This document shows, in pieces, positions 22,170 to 30,405 of a stretch of DNA of 64,000 bases. Every line of letters begins with the position of its first letter. The first letter of the stretch is position 1. The notes beneath the pieces were generated by a model, which worked only from the letters and a program-made list of their open reading frames with translations, was not told the DNA's origin and searched no databases. The DNA comes from Prosthecobacter sp. (GTDB taxonomy: Bacteria; Verrucomicrobiota; Verrucomicrobiia; Verrucomicrobiales; Verrucomicrobiaceae): the NCBI GenBank assembly GCA_021733925.1, contig JAIPJY010000033.1, positions 1 through 64,000 on the forward strand, in the 5' to 3' direction. The position numbers and the translations under genes are program-made.

Positions 22170-23768
22170 ATGATCCGACTGCCTATTTTCTTCCTGCTGT
22201 TCGTCTGCGCCACGCTGCAAGCTGCGCCATCGAAGCCGAATTTTGTCATCATTCTTGCGGATGATCTCGGCTATTCGGATCTGGGTTGTTATGGCAGTGA
22301 GATTGCGACGCCGAATCTGGACAAGCTGGCGGCGGGTGGGCTGAAGTTCACGCAGTTTTACAACACCGCACGCTGCTGGCCCACGCGCAGCGTGCTCATG
22401 ACCGGGCACTATGCGCAGCAGATCGGCATGGACCCGCAGTATGGCAAATTCCCGGCGTGGGTGCGCACGCTGCCGCAGCGCCTCGCGCCGCTGGGCTATC
22501 GCAGTTACCATTCGGGCAAGTGGCATGTGAACAATGCACCGCACGTCGTGGCGGATGGCGGATTCACGCATTCGTATTACGTGGCGCAGCAGGACAATCA
22601 TTTTCATCCCAAGAAGCATGAACTGGATGACCAGCCGCTGCCAGAGCCTGAAGGGGTGTGGTATTCGAGCATCGCGATTGCGGATCATGCGATCGACTTC
22701 CTCAAGGAGCACGCGCAGCAGCATGCAGGCGCACCGTTCTTCACCTATGTGGCCTTCACAGCCCCTCACTTTCCCGTTCAAGCACTGCCGGAGGACATTG
22801 CCAAATACAAGGACAGCTACACGAAGGGCTGGCCGACAACACGCGCAGCACGCTTCGAACGGCAGAAGCAGCTGGGCCTCATCTCGACGACCTTGTCCGA
22901 TCCTGAACCGCAGATCACCGCACCCAGCGGCAAGGAGAGCGATCTGGAAATCCTCGGCCCCGGCGAGACGCGGCATGCGGAGCCATGGGACAGCCTGACC
23001 GCTGAACAGAAGCAGTTTCAGGCCACGAAAGAGGCCATCCATGCGGCGATGATTGATCGCTTGGATCAGGAAGTGGGGCGCGTGATCGCACAGTTGAAGG
23101 CCATGAACGCCTACGAGGACACGCTCATCCTGTTTCTCTCGGACAACGGTGCGAGCGCGGAGATCATGGTGCGCGGACTCGGGCATGATAAAAACGCGCC
23201 GATGGGCGCGGCGGCATCCTATCTCTGCCTTGGACCCGGCGGATCGACGGTATCCAACACGCCCTTTCGTCGTCATAAAATATGGACGCATGAAGGTGGT
23301 ATCAGCACACCGTTCATCGCGCATTGGCCGCAGGGAATCAGTGGGAAGGGCGAGCTGCGGCACACACCGGGGCATGTCATCGACATCGTGCCCACGATTC
23401 TCGTGCTCGCCGGTGGTGACGTCACCGCCATGCCTGAGAACGCACCGCCGTATCCCGGGCGCAGTCTGGTGACCGCATTTGCAAAGGATGAGACGATCAG
23501 CCGCGACTTCCTGTTTTGGAATCACTCTGGAAATCGCGCACTGCGGGAAGGGGACTGGAAGATTGTCAGCGCCGCCGACAACGCCGATGCATGGGAACTT
23601 TATGACCTGAGCACAGACCGCGCGGAGTCGAACAACCTCGCTTCCAAGGAACCTGAGCGCGTGAAGGCGATGGCCGAACGCTGGGAGAAACTGGAGAAGG
23701 AATACGTCGCACAAGCCGGGCCGAAACCCGCAGGCAAGACGAAGAAGGGAAAGGGCAAAAAGGAATAG
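22170..23768 (+). CDS. Secreted arylsulfatase-family protein
   Basis: A 532-residue sulfatase. The ATG at 22170 gives a clean signal peptide (IRLPIFFLLFVCATLQA); an earlier ATG-rich stretch to 22140 adds only a weak N-terminus. The core begins PNFVIILADDLGYSDLGCYG, with the formylglycine motif CWPTR and its cysteine at residue 69 (Cys-x-Pro-Thr-Arg), then HSGKWH and FLSDNGAS. It ends in a Lys-rich tail (KTKKGKGKKE). This is the S1 arylsulfatase type; the glycan substrate is not predictable from sequence. It follows the gyrA terminator as an independent unit and converges with the PaaK-like gene. Confidence 0.9.
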   Translation: MIRLPIFFLLFVCATLQAAPSKPNFVIILADDLGYSDLGCYGSEIATPNLDKLAAGGLKFTQFYNTARCWPTRSVLMTGHYAQQIGMDPQYGKFPAWVRTLPQRLAPLGYRSYHSGKWHVNNAPHVVADGGFTHSYYVAQQDNHFHPKKHELDDQPLPEPEGVWYSSIAIADHAIDFLKEHAQQHAGAPFFTYVAFTAPHFPVQALPEDIAKYKDSYTKGWPTTRAARFERQKQLGLISTTLSDPEPQITAPSGKESDLEILGPGETRHAEPWDSLTAEQKQFQATKEAIHAAMIDRLDQEVGRVIAQLKAMNAYEDTLILFLSDNGASAEIMVRGLGHDKNAPMGAAASYLCLGPGGSTVSNTPFRRHKIWTHEGGISTPFIAHWPQGISGKGELRHTPGHVIDIVPTILVLAGGDVTAMPENAPPYPGRSLVTAFAKDETISRDFLFWNHSGNRALREGDWKIVSAADNADAWELYDLSTDRAESNNLASKEPERVKAMAERWEKLEKEYVAQAGPKPAGKTKKGKGKKE

Positions 23769-23794
23769 GGAAGCCTGCGTGCCTGCTATTCCTT
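23760..23794. terminator. Bidirectional hairpin between convergent genes
   Basis: AAGGAATAG (23760-23768) and CTATTCCTT (23786-23794) form a perfect 9-bp stem around 17 nt. The arms are the last codons plus stop of the sulfatase and of the PaaK-like gene, both ending Lys-Glu-stop. There is no strong T-run. Confidence 0.4.
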
Positions 23795-25240
23795 GAAGGG
23801 AATGTTTTGCTCCACTTTGCCCGAGCGCGGGTCTCGATCCAGATGATGAACCAGAACGGCTTTGGCGCTGACTTTGCCGCAGCCGCCTTCGATCAGGCAT
23901 TGGCGGATGGAAGCTTCCAGCCGGGACTGGATATCGGCTGGATCGACACCGGGTTGTATGACAAAGCGGCCTTCGATGGAACTTGGGCCCGTTTGGCAAA
24001 ACTGGTAAGCGGCCACCAGTGGCTGGTGCTCCATGACCGAGAGAAACTTGGTGCCCACAAAAATCAATTTTTCAGGGGCATGAAAAGTGTAGGTCATGGC
24101 ACTGCGCCCGCTCAGTTGATGGATGACTTTGAACGGCCAGCCTGCGGGTGGCGGGCCAAGCCGAACCCTGTCATCAATGCGATAACGCAGCAGCGGCAGT
24201 GCTGTGTTGAACAGCGGAGTGACGAGGGCGTGATCGGAGAGAGTCTCGGGCGGGGCTTCCTGCTCGTTTGGATCCACCGCTTCAAAAACCGCCAGGTCTT
24301 CAAAGACAACCATGTGATCCATGCCTGACCACTGGCGGGCGATGCCAAGAGACTCGCCGCAGCCATAGCCATTCATTGGCTCAATGCCCCAGGCTTGTCT
24401 GCACAGGGAACGAATGCCTGGTGTCAGGCCATCGCCGCCCGTGGAGATGGCGCCACTTTCTGCGGGGAGTTCCAGCCGAAGCGTTCCGTCGAGCTTGGCT
24501 TGTGCGAGACGCCCGATCAGTGATGCATAACCAATCAGAACAGTGGGCTTCATCTCATGGAGTTGATCAATGATCTCCTGCCAGGGGGCGGTGACACTGA
24601 TTGGCCGGTAGTCACAAAAAAGTGAGCCAATCCATGGGCGTGTTTTCAGCAGGCTCGCTGACACGGATGGAGCCGAGGAGCAGATGAACGATGCTGCAAC
24701 TGGGCGTTTTTTAAACAACGGCAGCCTCGGCGTCGCAGCATTCTTTGTCGTGGGCGCAGTGCGGATGGCATGGGCAGCGTGATTCCAGTCCACCGATGTG
24801 ATGTCATTGGGAATGGCGAGGGCGGCGCCAGAGGTGCCGGAGGTCATGCTCACCATCCAGCGACCATGCATAAGCTTGCCCCAGTTATGCGGATTCTTTA
24901 GGTGCTGCTCAAGAGCGGCCCAGCGCAACCGTGGGTCTGGAACGATCTCATCCCAGTTCTCAACCAAAGCAGCTTTGGTAAGGACGGGAATGTCTGAGAG
25001 TGCGCAACGGTCGAGATCCAAGCCCGCCAGTTGACGACGGTAAAAAGGACTGGTGGCGAAAGCACGACGGGCAACTGAACGCCAGCGCCGCTCTTGAAGC
25101 GCGAGCATGTCGGAACGGCTCAGGCTCTGGGCATGACGGATAGACTTCGAAGCACGATAAAGATTCAACGTCCTGAGCATGGCTGTGATGTGCATCAACT
25201 TACGCAGTCTGCAAGAAGGAAGCCTGATGTGTTTCTTCAT
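23786..25240 (-). CDS. PaaK/CapK-type adenylate-forming ligase, paralog 1
   Basis: A 484-residue ANL-superfamily enzyme of the phenylacetate-CoA ligase / CapK branch. It has the phosphate-binding motif SMTSGTSGAAL (about residues 130-140), the A5-like NGYGCGES, the A7-like LLRYRIDDRV and a C-terminal glycine-lysine near RSGKVEQNI. Such enzymes activate a carboxylic acid with ATP as the adenylate and often pass it to CoA. It is about half identical by eye to the gene at 25908-27332. The two flank a LuxI/FeeM-like acyl synthase, so it may supply that enzyme's acyl donor (inference). Its start region faces the acyl synthase across 124 bp. Confidence 0.82.
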   Translation of the reverse strand: MKKHIRLPSCRLRKLMHITAMLRTLNLYRASKSIRHAQSLSRSDMLALQERRWRSVARRAFATSPFYRRQLAGLDLDRCALSDIPVLTKAALVENWDEIVPDPRLRWAALEQHLKNPHNWGKLMHGRWMVSMTSGTSGAALAIPNDITSVDWNHAAHAIRTAPTTKNAATPRLPLFKKRPVAASFICSSAPSVSASLLKTRPWIGSLFCDYRPISVTAPWQEIIDQLHEMKPTVLIGYASLIGRLAQAKLDGTLRLELPAESGAISTGGDGLTPGIRSLCRQAWGIEPMNGYGCGESLGIARQWSGMDHMVVFEDLAVFEAVDPNEQEAPPETLSDHALVTPLFNTALPLLRYRIDDRVRLGPPPAGWPFKVIHQLSGRSAMTYTFHAPEKLIFVGTKFLSVMEHQPLVAAYQFCQTGPSSIEGRFVIQPGVDPADIQSRLEASIRQCLIEGGCGKVSAKAVLVHHLDRDPRSGKVEQNIPFKE

Positions 25241-25297
25241 CGTGGGAGTGATGCACCACTTTATTCGTGCAATTTGAGCTCCTCGGTTTTAAACTGC

Positions 25298-25314
25298 CTG
25301 TGAGTTGAGAACAG
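25298..25314. promoter_or_regulatory. Weak lux-box-like dyad in the divergent spacer
   Basis: CTGT and ACAG are separated by 9 bases in CCTGTGAGTTGAGAACAGAC. LuxR sites usually have CTGT-N8 or N10-ACAG, so the fit is imperfect. It lies 51-67 bp before the acyl synthase ATG. Confidence 0.15.
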
Positions 25315-25364
25315 ACAACCACTGCTCCCCGTTGCCTTGCAACACGACTCTTTGTTCAACTACC

Positions 25365-25898
25365 ATGGTCAGAGAAATTGAATTCAATTCCCATCGCAAA
25401 ATCATCGAAGACTTTCGACGCGCATCCTATGGCGGCACCATCACCCATGTGCTGGATGAATTTGATGACGTGGCGCATCATTTTGCCCTGTTCGACAAAC
25501 GGGACAAAGTGCTGGGTGTCACGCGGGTTTTACGCAGTGATGAGGTGAAGCAGTTCGAAATGATGCGTGAATCGCAGTTGAAGGATCTGGTGCTGCCGCC
25601 GGCCAAGCTCAGTTTGGAGCTTTCACGCGCATGCACCATCAAGGGAAGTGCGGGCATTCATCTGCTGAGTCTGTGCATGGGCATCAATGATTATGCAGTC
25701 AAAAACAATGCGGAGTATCTGATCACCAAAACGGGGAAGCATCTGCTGTCCCTGTACCAGCATTTTGGTTTCACCACGTTTGGCCCGCCTTTTGTCTCGG
25801 ATTTCTTTGAGGATAAACGTCCCATTTATCCGATCATGTACCGCTGGACTGTCGTCAAAAGGGAGGAGCCTGAAGAGGAGGAGGTGCTGGTCTGGTGA
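25365..25898 (+). CDS. LuxI/FeeM-superfamily acyl synthase (GNAT fold)
   Basis: A 177-residue protein; ATG at 25365 was chosen because the upstream extension is not conserved-looking. It aligns with acyl-homoserine-lactone synthases and N-acyl amino acid synthases: LDEFD at residues 30-34 matches the D-x-x-D pair (D45 and D48 of LuxI-type enzymes), GVTRVL supplies the conserved arginine at 54, and ELSRAC at 85-90 supplies the Glu and Arg of the E-S-R motif. The LuxI Trp34 and Glu43 equivalents are missing, so it is not a standard AHL synthase. Members also include exosortase-associated acyltransferases. It probably joins an activated acyl group to an amine in the cytoplasm. It converges with one ligase and diverges from the other. 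Confidence 0.78.
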   Translation: MVREIEFNSHRKIIEDFRRASYGGTITHVLDEFDDVAHHFALFDKRDKVLGVTRVLRSDEVKQFEMMRESQLKDLVLPPAKLSLELSRACTIKGSAGIHLLSLCMGINDYAVKNNAEYLITKTGKHLLSLYQHFGFTTFGPPFVSDFFEDKRPIYPIMYRWTVVKREEPEEEEVLVW

Positions 25899-25907
25899 GG
25901 TTCTGCT

Positions 25908-27332
25908 TCAGTCGGCCTCAAGCTGGCTGTGCAAAGGGAGTGGGATGAATTGCTGGAGCTTGCCCGAATGTGGGTCAGGCTCAATAAACGGCACCGCATG
26001 AGCGGCGATTGTCACCTTGTCACAGCCGCACGAATTCAGGTGGACACGCATATTGCGCAGTATTTCGGACGTGAGCTGCGCCACATCTGTTCCAGGCACA
26101 GGCATGCACAAACATTCCACACTGGAAGGACTGGTCTGGCGGGCCTGCCAGTTGATCACACGCGGATCGGTTTCGTGAATGCCAAAGACGTTCATCCCAA
26201 CGATGACATGCTCTTCCGGTGTGTGGAAGGTGAAGGTCATGGCGCTGCGTCCAATGATTTTGTCGATGCTTCTGAATGGCCAGTTTGCGTGCACCGGTCC
26301 GAGCCGGACACGGTCATTCAGACGATAGCGCAATAATGGAAAAGCACGGTTGATGAGCGGTGTGATCAGTACGTGGTCTGAAATTTCACCTTCGGGCACG
26401 GGTTGATCCTGTGCATCGACCGCCTCGAAAGCGGTCAGATCTTCCAGGAGCATGAGTTGATCAACCCCTTGCCACTGGCGTGCTATCGCAGGCGATTCAC
26501 CACTGCCGTAACCGTCCAGCGGTTGCAGATGAAATGCCTGCTGACACATCGAACGAATCCCCGGTGCCAAGACGTCGCCACCTGTCGAGATGCTCGATCC
26601 TGGCACGGTGAAATCCAGTTGGAGCCTGCCGTCAAGCTGCGCCCTGGCGAGGCGCTCGAGTATGGAGGCATAGCAGATGAGGACATTGGGTTTGAGCTTG
26701 TTGAGGCGCTGCAGAATGTCCGGCCATGAGGCCCCTGCATCTATGGCGTGGTGACTGCTAAACAAGGCTCCAATCCAAGGCCTGGTGTGAAACAGTGCTG
26801 CCGAAGCCGACGGCGCGGTTTCCCAGATGAAGGCCGCCATGCGTGGCCTGCGCTGAAAGGGGCTCCAGGTCAAAGGCTTGTGGCTCGTGGCAGTGGTGCC
26901 GTTGCGCGCAGCATGCACGGCATGCAGCCAGTCCACCGATTCCACGTCATGAGGTGTTATAATGGGGATGCCTGAAGTGCCCGAAGTTTGGCAGACCAGC
27001 CAGCGGCCTTTGAGGCGTCGGTTCCAATTGGCCGGATTTTCCAAATGCTTTTCCAAGGCCGCACGGCGCAGGCAAGGTTCCGCAACGATGTCATCCCAGT
27101 GCTCGACAAGCATGGATTTTGTCAGCGGTGGAATGTCTGCCAGTGAGCAGCGATCCACATCGACTCCAGCCAGGTGGTGACGATAAAACGAGCTCGTCTT
27201 CAGCGCATAACGAGCAAGTTCACGCCATCGACTTTCCTGCAACGCCAGCAGTTCGCCTCGCGTCATTGCTTGTGCGCGGCGCAGGGAACTGCGTGCGCGA
27301 ATCAGAGTCCTCAATCGAATCACTAAATCCAA
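25908..27332 (-). CDS. PaaK/CapK-type adenylate-forming ligase, paralog 2
   Basis: A 474-residue paralog of the gene at 23786-25240, with the same motifs in order: SFYRHHLAGVDVDRCSL near residue 47, CQTSGTSGIPI as phosphate loop, DGYGSGESPAIARQW, LLRYRLNDRVRLGP and a C-terminal HSGKLQQFI lysine. ATP-dependent activation of an acyl or aryl acid is the family reaction; the acid is unknown. The start is TTG at 27332 or GTG at 27323, since no in-frame ATG lies near the conserved N-terminus. Its stop is 9 bp from the acyl synthase stop. The duplicated pair with an intervening acyltransferase is unusual. Confidence 0.82.
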   Translation of the reverse strand: MDLVIRLRTLIRARSSLRRAQAMTRGELLALQESRWRELARYALKTSSFYRHHLAGVDVDRCSLADIPPLTKSMLVEHWDDIVAEPCLRRAALEKHLENPANWNRRLKGRWLVCQTSGTSGIPIITPHDVESVDWLHAVHAARNGTTATSHKPLTWSPFQRRPRMAAFIWETAPSASAALFHTRPWIGALFSSHHAIDAGASWPDILQRLNKLKPNVLICYASILERLARAQLDGRLQLDFTVPGSSISTGGDVLAPGIRSMCQQAFHLQPLDGYGSGESPAIARQWQGVDQLMLLEDLTAFEAVDAQDQPVPEGEISDHVLITPLINRAFPLLRYRLNDRVRLGPVHANWPFRSIDKIIGRSAMTFTFHTPEEHVIVGMNVFGIHETDPRVINWQARQTSPSSVECLCMPVPGTDVAQLTSEILRNMRVHLNSCGCDKVTIAAHAVPFIEPDPHSGKLQQFIPLPLHSQLEAD

Positions 27333-27368
27333 TGGCTCATGATACGCTCTTTGTCCAAGAATCGAAAT

Positions 27369-27917
27369 TCACTGCTTCATGCCACCGATCTTGCAGCCCT
27401 GCGCCTCAGGATGTGGTGAGGGAACCGCCTTGCCCGCAAGGATGGCATCAAGCGCGTCGCGGAGGTCCTGCGTGGTGGCGGCGCGCTGACGCTTGGTGGG
27501 GCCGAGGTAGAGGTCGTTGATGCGGCCTTTGTAAAGCGTCTCCGCTTTGGGTGACAGGACCACCACCTCCGGCGTGATTTTGGCCTGCACCTGCTTGGCC
27601 AGCGCCTGTTCTTTGTCGAGCAGCACGGTGGCTTTGAACTCCGAGAGGATGGCATGCTCCATCGCCACTTCATTCGTGATCTCCGGATCGGAGTGCACGA
27701 GGTAAACGACGACGCGGTCGCTGTAATCGGCGGTGATCTGGTTGATCTCCTTCATGAACGACTTGGTGGTCGGGCAGAACGGCGAGACGAAAAAGAGCAC
27801 GACCGCTTTCTTCTCCCCTGTGATCAACGGATCATAGCTCTTGCCGTCGGTAGCCGGCAGTTCGAGCGCGGCAGCGAAGCCGGTGAACAGCAGTGAAAAG
27901 AGAAGCAGCCAGCGCAT
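27369..27917 (-). CDS. Exported thioredoxin-fold (redoxin-like) protein
   Basis: A 182-residue protein with signal peptide MRWLLLFSLLFTGFAAALE and a redoxin core (VVLFFVSPFCPTTKSFMKEINQITADY). The active-site area keeps one cysteine (CPTT, not CxxC), and another cysteine lies near the end (GCKIG). It resembles AhpC/TlpA-family redoxins that often occur beside membrane or haem proteins in this phylum. Its start follows the fabD stop by four bases, so it is probably co-transcribed. An oxidoreductase role is possible but unproven. Confidence 0.75.
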   Translation of the reverse strand: MRWLLLFSLLFTGFAAALELPATDGKSYDPLITGEKKAVVLFFVSPFCPTTKSFMKEINQITADYSDRVVVYLVHSDPEITNEVAMEHAILSEFKATVLLDKEQALAKQVQAKITPEVVVLSPKAETLYKGRINDLYLGPTKRQRAATTQDLRDALDAILAGKAVPSPHPEAQGCKIGGMKQ

Positions 27918-27921
27918 GAGC

Positions 27922-28845
27922 TTATAGCAGTTGAGCCACCGCCGCATCCAGAGAAGCCGCATCCTTGATGCTGATGACCTTCACGGATTTGTCGATCTTG
28001 CCCATGAGTCCGGCGAGGGTGGCGTCTGGGCCGAGTTCGATGAAGGTGGTGTGGCCTGCTGCGATGAGATGCTGCATGCTTTCCACCCAGCGGACGCTGC
28101 CGGTGACCTGGCTGGTGAGCGTGGAGCGAATTTCTTCGGGTGTGGAAACAGGCCGTGCCTCGAAGTTGCAGATGACGGGAACGCTCGGGCTTTGAATGGA
28201 CGCAGAGGCAAGGGCCACGGCGAGTTTGTCCTGCGCGGTCTTCATCAAACGGCTGTGGTAGGCACCGGCGACGGGCAGGGGAATGGCGCGCTTGATGCCT
28301 TTGTCCTTGGATTTGGCGGCTGCATCGGCAATGCCTTCGGCGCTGCCGCTGAGCACGATCTGGCCGGGGGCGTTGAGATTGGCGACGTCCACATCGCACT
28401 CCTGGGCGAGTTCGCGGATGGCGGATTCCTCACCGCCGAGCAGTGCGAGCATGGCCCCCTTGGTGTTTTCGCAGGCTTCTTCCATGAAACTGCCGCGCTG
28501 AAAGACGAGGTTGAGGCCGGTGGCGAAGTCGAAGGTGCCAGCGGCGGCGTGTGCGGTGAATTCACCGAGGGAAAGACCCGCCGTGGCGGTGATGTTGAGC
28601 GCCGGGACCTTGCTCTTCAGCACTTCGAGGATGGCCAGACCGTGGGCATAGAGAGCAGGCTGGCAGCGGGATGTCTTGGTCAGTTCCTCCATCGGGCCTT
28701 CAAACATGATGTTTGAGAGCGAGTAGCCAAGGGTGGCATCGGCCTGGTCAAAGAGGGCGCGGACGGTGGGATAGCTTTCGGCAAGATCTTTGCCCATGCC
28801 GACTTTTTGGGCGCCTTGACCGGCGAAAAGGAGAACTGCGTTCAT
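27922..28845 (-). CDS. fabD: Malonyl-CoA:ACP S-malonyltransferase
   Basis: FabD (307 residues) moves malonyl from CoA to acyl carrier protein to start fatty-acid elongation. The N-terminus is the classical LLFAGQGAQKVGMGKDLAE, the nucleophile is Ser92 in GLSLGEF (normally GHSLG), and the catalytic histidine lies in GAYHSRLM. ATG at 28845 gives this N-terminus; the frame open to 28911 reads through a repeat. It lies downstream of glycerate kinase with an 81-bp spacer holding a GGATACT repeat. No other fab gene is nearby. Confidence 0.94.
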   Translation of the reverse strand: MNAVLLFAGQGAQKVGMGKDLAESYPTVRALFDQADATLGYSLSNIMFEGPMEELTKTSRCQPALYAHGLAILEVLKSKVPALNITATAGLSLGEFTAHAAAGTFDFATGLNLVFQRGSFMEEACENTKGAMLALLGGEESAIRELAQECDVDVANLNAPGQIVLSGSAEGIADAAAKSKDKGIKRAIPLPVAGAYHSRLMKTAQDKLAVALASASIQSPSVPVICNFEARPVSTPEEIRSTLTSQVTGSVRWVESMQHLIAAGHTTFIELGPDATLAGLMGKIDKSVKVISIKDAASLDAAVAQLL

Positions 28846-28857
28846 TCGGAGATGCGG

Positions 28858-28878
28858 GATACTGGATACTGGAGACTG
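28858..28878. repeat. 7-bp tandem repeat (GGATACT) upstream of fabD
   Basis: Units GGATACT (28858-28864), GGATACT (28865-28871) and GGAGACT (28872-28878) lie 12-33 bp before the fabD ATG on the template side. They are non-coding, of the same short-repeat type as those at 139 and 1592. Confidence 0.65.
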
Positions 28879-28926
28879 GTTGTTTAATGAGTGAGAGGGA
28901 GCACTGAGCACGGTCCATGGGGCCGG

Positions 28927-30051
28927 TCAAGAGGTGGTCAAGAGGGCACGGATGGCCGGGCTTTGGGCGATGACCGCTGCCGCCAGGAGTTCTGGACCTC
29001 GCTGGATGGCTTCAGCCAGAGGCATTTCCTTGGGCTTGATGGCACAGAGGAGATCGAAGCGGGTGCGGAGCTGGTCTTCGGCCTCGATGGCTCCGGCAAA
29101 AGCAGCGACGGGTTTGCCAAGTTCGCGGGCCATGTCAGCAACACCCATGGGGCCTTTGCCATGGAGCGTCTGCGCATCCAACCGGCCTTCACCGGTAATA
29201 ACGAGGTCAGCGGCGGCGATGCGTTCACGCAGATGGACGAGATCGGCGATCAAATCGAAACCGCTGGTGAGTCTGGCTCCGCAGAAGGTCATGAGACCAA
29301 AGCCGAGTCCACCGGCAGCTCCTGCGCCGGGAATGTTGCGGTTATCGACGCCGAGATCACGTTTCGCGATGTCTGCGAGGTGCTGCAGCCGGTTCTCGAA
29401 GAACTCGAAGTCCGTCACACCCTTCTGCTTGCCATAGACCTGGGTGCAGCCATGCGGCCCGAGCAGGGGATTGTTCACGTCACAGGCGACGAGGGTTTCA
29501 GGGAACGCAGTGTCTGGCGGTTCGATCCTGGCCAGCCGATCCATGTTCACGATGATGGGTTCCAGCGGTGCGCCAGAAGCATCGAGGAAGCGAAATCCCA
29601 GCGCTGCCGCCATGCCGACGCCAGCGTCATTCGTGGCACTGCCCCCGATGCCGATGACGATGCGCTGCACGCCTCGTTCCATGGCATCCTGCAGCATCAA
29701 ACCCGTGCCGTGGGAACTGGCTGTGGCCGGATTGAGCGGAAGGTCACTGACCATGGCGAGACCGGAAGCGGCGCTCATTTCCATGATGGCTTCCAGGTGA
29801 CCCTCGGCATGGACGAGTCCATAGCGGGCGGTGACCGGGCGGTTTTGGGCGTCAAAGGTGGCGGTTTCACACCATTCGCCGTTCAAAGCGGTGACAACGG
29901 CTTCTGCCATGCCTTCCCCCCCGTCAGCGATGGGGCAAAGGTCGCAGACGACCTCAGGCTGGGTCTGATTCAGCGCCGAGGCGATGGATTGAGCGGCCTC
30001 GGTGGCCGGGATGGAGCCTTTGAACTTGTCGATGGCGATGAGAATGCGCAT
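28927..30051 (-). CDS. Glycerate kinase (GlxK/GarK type)
   Basis: A 374-residue glycerate kinase of family PF02595, which phosphorylates D-glycerate to a phosphoglycerate with ATP. The N-terminal signature is IAIDKFKGS and CPIADGGEGMAEA (about residues 39-51), and the glycine-rich RIVIGIGGSATNDAGVGMAAALG segment is central. Length matches the family (about 375-380). It may feed glyoxylate or glycerate carbon into glycolysis. Gene names glxK and garK both exist for this family, so I leave the symbol blank. It precedes fabD in the same direction. Confidence 0.93.
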   Translation of the reverse strand: MRILIAIDKFKGSIPATEAAQSIASALNQTQPEVVCDLCPIADGGEGMAEAVVTALNGEWCETATFDAQNRPVTARYGLVHAEGHLEAIMEMSAASGLAMVSDLPLNPATASSHGTGLMLQDAMERGVQRIVIGIGGSATNDAGVGMAAALGFRFLDASGAPLEPIIVNMDRLARIEPPDTAFPETLVACDVNNPLLGPHGCTQVYGKQKGVTDFEFFENRLQHLADIAKRDLGVDNRNIPGAGAAGGLGFGLMTFCGARLTSGFDLIADLVHLRERIAAADLVITGEGRLDAQTLHGKGPMGVADMARELGKPVAAFAGAIEAEDQLRTRFDLLCAIKPKEMPLAEAIQRGPELLAAAVIAQSPAIRALLTTS

Positions 30052-30260
30052 GGGCCGCTTAAAATGGCGAGAGGTGGCAGGCTGCCAAGAGTTTAAGGCG
30101 CTGCGCTTGAACGTGGGATGTGCCGGACGCGTTCACATGGACCGATACGGACGTTGAACCTTCCCAGAACCCATTTCGCCCTCCAAGCCACCTCATTGAG
30201 CCGCCTGACTCTTTGACAGCGAAGCCTTTGACCTCAACCACCCTTTGTCAGGGAATTGTA

Positions 30261-30318
30261 AAAAACCTTGAATTCACCTTGCTTTAACAACGTTATTATT
30301 ATTAATTTTATAGTAATT
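30261..30318 (+). promoter_or_regulatory. AT-rich promoter-like region of the sensor kinase operon
   Basis: In otherwise GC-rich DNA this 58-bp stretch is strongly AT-rich (TTATTATTATTAATTTTATAG near 30293-30313). TTGAAT and TTGCTT are possible -35 boxes and TATAGT (30309-30314) a possible -10, but spacing is not ideal. A start near 30321 would favour the downstream ATG at 30406. Confidence 0.35.
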
Positions 30319-30405
30319 ATGTCGATCGCAGCCCTGGCAGAGATCAGTTCACCCCTGATCGCATCCAGCACAGACCGCTCCGCCAGGAGTGGTTCAGAAG
30401 GAACC

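Noticed and set aside
21906-23999. 697-residue open frame opposite a sulfatase
   Set aside because: It spans the gyrA end, a terminator, a sulfatase and the next gene's end on the opposite strand; Arg/Pro-rich shadow.
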